A DNA stretch of 64,000 nucleotides. Source: Prostheceraeus crozeri. Taxonomy: Eukaryota; Platyhelminthes; Polycladida; Euryleptidae. Both the position numbers and the translations under genes were made by a program. The DNA lies in contig CAJQUW010007015.1 of NCBI GenBank assembly GCA_907163375.1, positions 62,001 to 126,000 on the forward strand. The letters are read 5' to 3'. Positions 57,017 to 64,000 of the stretch are shown one piece after another (position 1 is the stretch's first letter; each line of letters opens with the position of its first letter). The notes under the pieces were generated by a model. That model saw nothing but the letters and a program-made list of their open reading frames with translations, was not told where the DNA came from and ran no database searches.

Positions 57017-57746
57017 CCGGGTGTCCGCAAAGTCTGGAACCATAGGAATTCATAAGAAAATGTGACTAATGTCATTATGTACCGCACTATTATATACCAC
57101 ATTATTAAGTAACCAAGAAATGTATTATATGAATAATCAATCAGTGAAGGCATCTTTTAGAATACTTGCAATTTTTTTAAAAGTGTCCAAAATGTTCACC
57201 ATGAACATTTTGGTGACATTTGAAATCATTGATGGAAGCATTGTGAAACGCAATCGCGTCAAAGTGCAATACTCGCATCTTTCACGTTCTGCTCATAAGT
57301 CATTGATTTGTGTTGTATGATAGCAACAGCACCTCATACGTCTACGCTCTGTGAAATTTCCATGTGTCAAAAAAGGTAAGCAAACAAAATGTGCAGCATT
57401 ATGCACCAACGTCAATCCTCATCCGATGTGTAATGACAACGTTCAAAGTTCGACAAATAAGACACTATGGCTTTGGTATATGGGCAGCCCGTTTGATTGG
57501 ACCATTCTTCTTTTATGAGTTTATGTAAACTGAGACACATGAAAATGTTGCAAAAGCAACCATTGCCTGAATATGGTGAAGTTGGTTGTAGGGCTGCCCG
57601 CTTTTAGCAAGATGGAGCTCCGGTCCACTATGCCATCAAGGTTAGACACTGGCTCAACCGAGCATTTGATAACTCGATTGACAGGAACAGTTGAATGGGC
57701 TAAAAGGAGTCCGACCTAACTCAAAAGACCAGGTATATTCCAAATC
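57017..57746 (+). mobile_element. Truncated mariner-like element
   Basis: After TA (57015-57016) comes a terminal repeat CCGGGTGTCCGCAAAGTCTG, typical for mariner-like elements and similar to the end of the element at 55803. A decayed transposase is readable in several frames: GFGIWAARLIGPFFF, QDGAPVHYAIKVRHWLNRAF and finally LKDQVYSKS. The middle is deleted and stops are frequent. Similarity ends at about 57746, exactly where a Polinton-like AGTAGTG begins, and no right terminal repeat follows. Confidence 0.65.
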
Positions 57747-57992
57747 AGTAGTGATCCCCTGACAAAATCAAGTGCAAAAAGTGCAACGATGAGTCATCCC
57801 CTCCTCTGGAAGGAAGGAAGGTGAGGGAGATCGCCAAGGATGTGTTGGGAGGAATGAATCCGTGAGGAAAGCGTTCCCTACCCCCCTCTGGAAGGAGGAG
57901 TTCTCCTGTGAGGCAAGGGTAGGAATCTCTGAAAACCGCCAGAGTTAGAAAAGGTGGGTTTTGGACGGTTTAGGATGAGAAAGGCCGTTTTT

Positions 57993-58750
57993 CGGCATGA
58001 ACGAGTGCTCGGATGGGAAAACGGAGGGCAGATTCGGATTCTACGTGAAATTTTGGGTTAGGAAGGTTATTTCCAGCTCAATCGGAGTGAAAAAGTTTTT
58101 GGGACGTCCCCCCCCTCCTGTCAGACTTCCAACTTTGGTTCTAGAGATCGTAGAAAGTCGTGCAATAGCTCATTTGAAAGCTAAGAGTGCCACAAATTCA
58201 TTGGAAAGCACAGCTTGGCCCTATCTTCCTTGGCTGAGGCTTGGGAGTGACATTGAGACTTCTGCTCATGTTAGAGCGCCGTCAGAGGGTTTTTGAGTGA
58301 GAAAGTGGCTGTAGCGGCTAAACGAAGCCTCGTACGTGAAAATAGACGGCGGATTTGGACTTTTTGGCCAATTTTGGGTCTAGGGGACTTGTTTTCAAAG
58401 TCATAGACCAAACAACGAAGAACTTCGACCCCTCCCCCTCCTGTCAGACTTCCAACTTTGTTTCTAGAGATCGCAGAAAGTCGTGCAATAGCTCATTTGA
58501 AAGCTAAGAGTGAGACGAATTCAGTGGAAGAAACGGCGTGTCTCTACATTCGTGCGTTGAGGTGTGAGAGTGACTTTAAGATTTTTGCAGATCACCAAAA
58601 AACGACAAAGTAAGAATTTTTTATGAAAATGGCTCTAGCGGGCGAACAAAGGCTCGGACGGGAAAACGGACACCAGATTTGGAATTAGCGTGCAATTCTG
58701 CATCTAGAGAGTGAGTTTCAAGTCAATCGGAGCACTAGAATCGGTGATAG
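57993..58750 (+). repeat. Diverged ~323-bp tandem repeat
   Basis: About two and a third copies, beginning near 57993, 58317 and 58638. The best-conserved block, CCTGTCAGACTTCCAACTTT through GCAATAGCTCATTTGAAAGC, starts at 58118 and 58441. Each copy also has a GGGAAAACGGA-like and a TTTGGA/TTCGGA-like block. Situated near the proposed left end of Polinton 2. The frame 57997-58296 is not conserved between copies, so this is likely non-coding. Confidence 0.7.
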
Positions 58751-58778
58751 AAGTGTTTAAAGGCTTGGATGATGGAGA

Positions 58779-58866
58779 TTACGTCATCAGCTGATCGCCA
58801 CAAACTATATAAGCTGGGAACCGAATGAGACATGTTATTAAGACGAGAGCGATTGTCAAAGGTAGG
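58779..58866 (+). promoter_or_regulatory. CRE-like site, TATA box, splice donor
   Basis: TTACGTCA (58779-58786), then CTATATAAG (58805-58813) and, some 50 bp further, CAAAGGTAGGT, a good splice donor. No long open frame follows at once, so this may be a promoter with a short leader exon, as proposed at 28282 in Polinton 1. Confidence 0.45.
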
Positions 58867-58869
58867 TCG

Positions 58870-59890
58870 TCTCTCTGAAGCTCCGATGATAGCATCGGAC
58901 ATTCAAAATTTCAGGTTTCCGTAGAAAGCCGACTTAGAAAATTTCATTGCTGATATCAGCTAAGGCGTCCGACTTAAAGGTTAGCCAGGAGATGGCCATC
59001 GTCTCCAGGCCATAAAAGACTCCAAAACTTTAAAGGCTTGTAACTTTGCTTCTACAAGTCCTTTTGACTTGATTTTGACTTGATTCAAAAAAGATTCGAT
59101 AGCTATTGATCAGACCTATATTGACAGACTACATATGAAATTTCATAAGTAGTACTAAATACTGAAAAATTTAAATTCATTGTTTTTGGAGGTTTTCTGG
59201 GGTTTTCGACCCTGCTGAAGTCAATGAAGGCATGTATAAGTGTGTACGAGCCAGTCATTCCATGATACAAGCGGCTTTTCACTGAAAGCGAGCATGGCAC
59301 GGAGAGCTTTGCTGTAATATTCCACTGACAGGGTGTTTCTTCGGGACGGCGGATGATGCCATAGTGATAAGTGTGGCAAGGGAGTGTGTCATATTTTAGA
59401 CCGAAACCTCCGGAGCAACTCATGTTGGGCATTTGACACAGTTCTCAACGTAGAACTTTGAACGCCAATCGGTTGAGTCTTAGCTATCTTGTCATGGGTG
59501 GCACCTAAACATCTCCATTGCAAAACGCTTGTGAATCACGGCTTGCTATCAAGCTGATCAAGGCAATGACTTGGGATGTTTCCTCTTGTAAATGACTCCA
59601 TCGGTTTTTATGTCAAAATCGGGGCCCGGATACCAACACAGTGACATGACGCACGCTCTGTCCGCCCGAGGTTGGATTTGTGGGTCGAGGCCTTGGAGCT
59701 GGGATAAGATCCCCTCTGAGTATTGCCTGTAACGGATTCAAGAGCTTAACACATAAACGCTTGCTATCAAGTCGCTATGGCTTCTGCTATCAGGCCTTTG
59801 TGAAATCTCGTCTAGTCTCAGTAACTCAGGGTTGGCAACGTCTATCGTTTGTCATTGTAACTTGGTAAAAATGAGAGGGTTACTGCAGGC
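58870..59890. other. 1 kb without supported genes
   Basis: Lies between the leader promoter and the next gene. Short frames such as 59103-59432 (minus) and 59680-59868 (plus) lack recognisable features. Confidence 0.35.
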
Positions 59891-59892
59891 AT

Positions 59893-60066
59893 TGACGTCA
59901 AACCTTTTCACGTCATAGGGTGACCAGTCTTTGTGTTGGGAGTTGGTTACTGAAAGCATGGCGACTGCCGATGCCCATAAATGGTAAAACCGCTGTTGTC
60001 ATGTCAAACGCATGGCCAAATAAAGAAGGTCTGAATCATGGCTTTATGCTCACTGGGTATATAAAC
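59893..60066 (+). promoter_or_regulatory. Two CRE sites and TATA box
   Basis: TGACGTCA (59893-59900) and TCACGTCA (59908-59915) lie about 145 bp upstream of GTATATAAAC (60058-60066), which is about 40 bp before the ATG at 60103. Confidence 0.45.
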
Positions 60067-60102
60067 CATTGCCTCTCTTTCATTTTCATTTCATACTCCA
60101 TC

Positions 60103-60396
60103 ATGCAGACACCAAACACGCTAGTCAGCTCTCCTGACAAGCCTCGGTTACAGCCGAGAAATTTATTTAAAGCGTTTTCGCAGATGGAAGAGCAAGAGAG
60201 ATTGTGGAACAATCTTGCTCGAATTGGTTCATCAGCTGCCGATGATGATACCGATTCAACAGAGTGGGGGTATATACCGCCCTCTGACAGTCGGGTGGTA
60301 GTAGAGGAGGTCGATGCCGCTGACATAGAGAGATTAAGAGTCTCTCTCAGCAGGATCGGCCAGTCCCGCCCAAGTCAGATGATTGTCTTTTTATAA
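60103..60396 (+). CDS. Small Polinton 2 protein, unknown
   Basis: A 97-residue protein starting MQTPNTLVSSPDKP. The start was chosen because it lies 37 bp after a TATA box; the frame is open further upstream but across that box. It has a helical QMEEQERLWNNLARIG, an acidic DDDTDS and a repeat-like ERLRVSLSRIG. I do not recognise it. Confidence 0.5.
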   Translation: MQTPNTLVSSPDKPRLQPRNLFKAFSQMEEQERLWNNLARIGSSAADDDTDSTEWGYIPPSDSRVVVEEVDAADIERLRVSLSRIGQSRPSQMIVFL

Positions 60397-60685
60397 ACAT
60401 AAGATCAACTTTCATACATACAACACATTCTTTCACCACCCTTCGTCGGGAACGCCCCATGAGTTCTTATAAGAACTTCCTTCTAATGCAGCTAAAGAAG
60501 AAATGATGAAATGGAATGAATTGGAAGGGACATTCATGCGCCACACGCAACCACAAGCTCATTTCTCCCTGTCGCTAGTGAACAAGCTCTTGTGAGTGTA
60601 GTCAGAAAGTTTATCAAGTTCTACAAAAGTTTTACTGCAACATAGGTTGATAAACTGATAATGTAGTCTTCATCTAATTAGAATC

Positions 60686-60732
60686 ATTCTGATTGGTTGT
60701 TGAAGAATTCATTGTTGAAATACATATAAAAG
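60686..60732 (+). promoter_or_regulatory. CCAAT and TATA promoter, conserved
   Basis: TCTGATTGGTTGTTG followed by GAATTC, then CATATAAAAG (60723-60732), 38 bp before the ATG at 60770. The same block is found at about 26524 in Polinton 1. Confidence 0.6.
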
Positions 60733-60769
60733 TCAGAAAATTGAAACACTTCTTATTCTCATCTATCGC

Positions 60770-61021
60770 ATGATGGAAGGTACATCTCCCGCCTTAGATA
60801 TCTTTAACAAAATATTTGAAGTGGTTGACGAGTGGGATGAAGAGTGCGATCTGAAGGAGACTTGTGATATAGGCAAGATTGAGCAAGTTGTGTGGAGTAA
60901 TGGTGATTTTACACCAAAAACAACGCGCGTGAGAAGAGCGCCCGATGCCCCAAAACTACCAAGGTGCTACAAAGTCTACAATGACTTAAAGGTTATTCCG
61001 CTTGACTTTTCCTCGCTATAA
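60770..61021 (+). CDS. Small conserved Polinton gene
   Basis: An 83-residue acidic protein with a basic C-terminal third (TPKTTRVRRAPDAPKLPRC) ending in NDLKVIPLDFSSL. The last 28 residues parallel the C-terminus of the small gene at 26656-27058 in Polinton 1. An AATAAA follows 20 bp after the stop (61041). The frame appears whole. Function unknown; a short DLKxxIP-type end could be a docking motif, but that is a guess. Confidence 0.6.
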   Translation: MMEGTSPALDIFNKIFEVVDEWDEECDLKETCDIGKIEQVVWSNGDFTPKTTRVRRAPDAPKLPRCYKVYNDLKVIPLDFSSL

Positions 61022-61485
61022 AGTATATGTGCTTCAATTATGAATAAACCTACATACCACATGTCTTTGTTTTGCAATGTATTTATCTAGAAATGGAAAT
61101 AAATGGAGGAATTTAGATATGGGGTTAGTTAACACATTTATTATCGGTCTACTTTTCTATCAAAAGGGATCGCACCATTAGAGAAGATAGAAAATGATTT
61201 TGTATACGTGTGGTGTAAGAGCGACGTTCCATTTCATCCCTTCATCATTTAGCCTCAATGATAGAGACAAGCAGAACTCATGGCTTATTCTCAGATAACG
61301 TTGCTTCAATTGATTCACCTAAAATCATTTTTCATATGTTGAATGATTTCTAGTAACCATGTTAAGTGTCTAGATGATAGGATATCTTATTCTAACAATA
61401 GCTCCCAACCGACTATATGCTTACTCGATGATCATTTCGAAGCCATGTAGTTTATATGAAGGAAAAACAACACTGTCATGATACA
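61022..61485. other. Gap between convergent small genes
   Basis: Non-coding, with an AATAAA for the plus-strand gene at its left (61041) and TTTATT, the complement of AATAAA, at 61485-61490 for the minus-strand gene. Confidence 0.5.
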
Positions 61486-61491
61486 CATTTA

Positions 61492-61842
61492 TTAAAAAGA
61501 AATAAAAGCAATACGCTTTGTAATAAGACGGTACATTACGTCTACCAAGTCAAACTCTTCTTGATTGCGGGGCTGACTAGAAGGAGAGAAGAGGTCTAGC
61601 CAGTTCCGGAGAGTGCTAACACACCGCTCCATCATGACGTCTTTAGGAGACACACTCAGGAAGGCCGCCCTGATTGTATCAGTACTGTCCTCTTCATTGC
61701 TCACTATTTCATCGTCGGAAATGATGATGGTTTCCTCATCCAACTGTAGCGGCTCGACCTCACCATCGTAAATAGTTTTCACTTGCCTCTTGCGTGGGGC
61801 ATTGGGTATGAGTAGGGCATAGGTATTCGGTGGTCTATTCAT
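61492..61842 (-). CDS. Small Polinton 2 protein, unknown
   Basis: A 116-residue protein starting MNRPPNTYALLIPNAPRKRQ. The start at 61842 was chosen over 61875 because it lies about 45 bp after the minus-strand TATA box (61880-61888). A middle acidic run (LDEETIIISDDEIVSNEEDS) precedes a helical C-terminus (VSTLRNWLDLF). It shares a divergent promoter with the gene at 61998. Unrecognised; appears whole. Confidence 0.55.
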   Translation of the reverse strand: MNRPPNTYALLIPNAPRKRQVKTIYDGEVEPLQLDEETIIISDDEIVSNEEDSTDTIRAAFLSVSPKDVMMERCVSTLRNWLDLFSPSSQPRNQEEFDLVDVMYRLITKRIAFISF

Positions 61843-61879
61843 TTTAATGATATTATGAGGAAATGGCCATTGCACCGCA

Positions 61880-61967
61880 CTTATATAGATTCTCTCTCCC
61901 TGCTTCGCGCTCTCTCATTGGACGACAGCCATTTATCAATTACAATGCATCATTCTCATATATAAAG
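61880..61967. promoter_or_regulatory. Divergent promoter of two small genes
   Basis: CTATATAAG on the minus strand (61880-61888) and ATATATAAAG on the plus strand (about 61958-61967) face apart, with a CCAAT box (CATTGG, 61916-61921) between. Each is about 35-45 bp from its gene's ATG. Confidence 0.65.
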
Positions 61968-61997
61968 AAGAGTGTCTTGCATTTTACTATCATAGTC

Positions 61998-62183
61998 ATG
62001 TCCGACACAGAGGAAACATTCACACCTCTTGCTAGCTCAACTCCTACGAAGAAGGAAGTTGAGAGAAAGTTTCAACGAAAAGAGGAAGAGGAAGAGAGAC
62101 AAATGATTGAAGGCTGCAAGCACCTCACTCTACAAACGGTAGAGAGTGATCCTTTCTTGAACGAGGTTGACTTTCAGGAGTGA
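61998..62183 (+). CDS. Very small acidic Polinton 2 protein
   Basis: A 61-residue protein starting MSDTEETFTPLASSTPTKKE with a Lys/Glu-rich helix and ending in DPFLNEVDFQE. The start lies about 30 bp after a TATA box; the longer open frame upstream would run through that promoter. Unrecognised. Confidence 0.5.
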   Translation: MSDTEETFTPLASSTPTKKEVERKFQRKEEEEERQMIEGCKHLTLQTVESDPFLNEVDFQE

Positions 62184-62332
62184 AAAGCCTTGATGAGACC
62201 AGAGAATGCCCCAAACGGTCTTTATGAGACCACGGCCTTAACGGCCACCTAATCAAGAAAGAAAGGACATTGACTGCGCCACATGCAACATACAAATTTA
62301 ATGATTTGATGCTATCTGACGAAGATGAAGTG

Positions 62333-63930
62333 TTAAGACAGTACGACCACCAATGAATTGAATAGGTTATCACTATCATCATAGATACCAAATTTGCAAT
62401 GGGATAATCGTGATACATTGACTGGAATGTATACCTTGTTCAGGAACTCCCTGTGCATGGTCACACCAAAGTCGCCACTGTCAATAGGAATGTATCTTAA
62501 AAGTGGAACCATTTGACCACCAACTTGTGTTGAATGGATAAAGTTAGTGTAAATGTAAAAGTGATTGATATTCATAACGAACAAGGATGTTGAGCCACAG
62601 TACTTCTCGTCGTAGAATATATCACGTTTGAATCCTAAAATCTTTAATAACTCTTTTGAAATGTGAATGACCGTTTTACCATGTACACTGATACAGAATG
62701 TATTTGCTTTAGGATCATAGTCAAAATGATATGAGTGTAGATTTGATACACCCTTGTTCAAGTATGTACAAACATCATAGCCATTGCTATAATTCTTTGG
62801 AGGTATCGGTAACTTTTCATTTGGCTTCTATGTAAGACTGGGACGTAAAACAGGGTCTGTGCGTTTGAAATAGAGGACCATTCGGCAATCGGAATGCTGT
62901 TCAGATGATATTTGCACATTCCCCCCATTCATGGTGTGACCATAAGACGTCTGTATTCAAAGAGAGCAAATCGCGAAATTTAGAATTGATGTGAACAAAT
63001 CCAATGTGTGAATGCTCATAATCATTTCGGAAATCAATCCATGCTTTATTGTGTACTCGAGTGATGGACATAGATAATCCATTTATTTCATTTACCTGTT
63101 TGATCAAGTCATCAACAGTACCAGATTTAAAAAGCACAAAGCGCTCATGCATGCGATCAAGGGGAAGAAGGGTAATATTAATTTTTTCCTGTGCCAATGT
63201 GGATATTTTTTAATCTGCTTTAATACTTTCATGGACACTTGAGCTCTCAAAGGGAAGGCACCACCTCCTTTTACTTCTGAAAATTTTGCGATAGGTAGAA
63301 AAAACGTGATTTAAGATTCAATATCTTTTGCAGAGGTCTACTCACATAAAATCCATGGGAAATAGTAGTCGGTCTCATGTAGAGTGTAACTTTATGTAGA
63401 TTTGGATCCATCTGCCAGAACCATAGATCCTTTGCCAAATCATTCATAACATTCAATAGGCGTTGAATTTTCATATAATAGTATGATTGCTCTAAACGAT
63501 GACGGAATGATGAGTTTGTAGGTTGTTTCCATTTCAGTGGTGAAGCATTTTTAGCAATGGGTATGTCTGTATCTGCAGTGATAATTAAAGTAGGGCCATT
63601 TACAATCTCATCAACAGCTCGCTTTCCCCGACGGGTGTTTACTGTAGGAATAGAATTCCACTCTGCTACATGTTCATTCAAGTTGTAGGTATGTACTTTA
63701 TCATTTCGCTCTAGTTTTGGAAAGTACAAGCCTTGATTCGTTGCAGTGCCTAATGTTATCTCTTCATTTGCAATGGTTCTTATATTATTCACATAGCTCA
63801 AATCTTGCAGGGCTACTTCCCAATCACCATTTAAGTCAATCGGCTGTGTTAAATCAGTCTCAAACTCGGCAGCTGTATTTTCATATCGCTCAGGTTGAGC
63901 ATTACTGGAAAACACTGCTGTAAACTCCAT
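62333..63930 (-). pseudogene. PX: Penton-like minor capsid protein, Polinton 2 (broken)
   Basis: The N-terminal part has FTAVFSSNAQPERYENTAAE and LNGDWEVALQDLSYVNN, the same layout as the start of the gene at 38119-39723 in Polinton 1. The C-terminal part has VPLLRYIPIDSG and YIPVNVSRLSHC, which again match the family's end. About three breaks separate the pieces. The gene reads toward the small genes on the left. Confidence 0.75.
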
Positions 63931-64000
63931 TTAAAGTATCAACATAAAGCGTCGTTTGCTTAGGCGTTATGTCGCATGACATAACGAACTGCTGCTTTCA

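Larger units (their letters stand above)
57747..64000. mobile_element. Second Polinton, partial (runs off the window)
   Basis: Recognised by the broken penton-like gene (62333-63930), several small genes with TATA promoters, and a small gene conserved with Polinton 1. The left end is placed at AGTAGTGATCCCC because Polintons start with AGT and the mariner stops there; the right end lies beyond the window, so neither terminal repeats nor target duplication can be checked. It differs clearly in sequence from Polinton 1. Fossil, with at least three breaks in the part seen. Confidence 0.7.

Noticed and set aside
57997-58296. 99-residue frame in Polinton 2
   Set aside because: It lies in the tandem repeat, and the neighbouring copy does not keep the frame.
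1-64000. CRISPR arrays, bacterial operons, rRNA genes
   Set aside because: No regularly spaced identical short repeats, no Shine-Dalgarno-led operons and no rRNA-like sequence were seen; the content is eukaryotic.

Overview
The window is AT-rich animal DNA packed with nested transposons. It holds one clearly whole host gene, a single-exon SLC22-type transporter. Polinton/Maverick elements, Penelope-like GIY-YIG fragments, a PHD-ORF1 LINE of CR1 type, P-superfamily, Tc1 and mariner elements together point to an invertebrate metazoan; the phylum cannot be fixed from this sequence.

Layout. 137-9735: a foldback (palindromic) element with ~0.53 kb arms, whose loop has been filled by a Tc1 element and a nearly full-length LINE. 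The LINE itself carries a second reverse-transcriptase fragment and a tRNA-Thr-like sequence. 9.8-23.2 kb: mostly unannotated DNA with remnants (mariner, LINE 3' end, hAT-like end, Tc1 end, Penelope-like 3' end). 23230-25352: a 2.1 kb P-superfamily derivative with a target-site duplication and an internal Penelope-like fragment. 25680-45400: a 19.7 kb Polinton with 329-bp terminal inverted repeats and a near-perfect 6-bp target duplication. 46169-47920: the SLC22 gene. 48720-52003: a P element carrying a THAP-less transposase, related to the element at 23 kb. 53962-55803: a mariner-like element with a near-identical inverted copy of its 3' half. 57017-57746: a second mariner-like element, apparently cut at the start of a second Polinton that fills ~57747 to the window end.

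Polinton 1 is organised as a plus-strand half (cargo and polymerase, 26-36 kb) and a minus-strand half (structural, packaging, integration and accessory genes, 36-45 kb), converging on a 14-bp palindrome that gives AATAAA on both strands. Protease, packaging ATPase, major capsid, penton-like, basic core-like, integrase with chromodomain and protein-primed polymerase are recognisable. Several are broken (roughly eight to ten breaks over the element), so it is treated as a relatively young fossil: the terminal repeats differ at about eight of 329 positions by eye. Next to its right end lies an accessory gene resembling the UBA-RING tail of inhibitor-of-apoptosis proteins.

The least expected signals are regulatory. 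Several promoters in both Polintons combine a TATA box with an upstream CRE/AP-1 (bZIP) site, and Polinton 1 has a cluster of E2F-consensus sites, a logic known from adenovirus early promoters. The two Polintons also share a small gene with a conserved C-terminal motif and a conserved CCAAT-type promoter.
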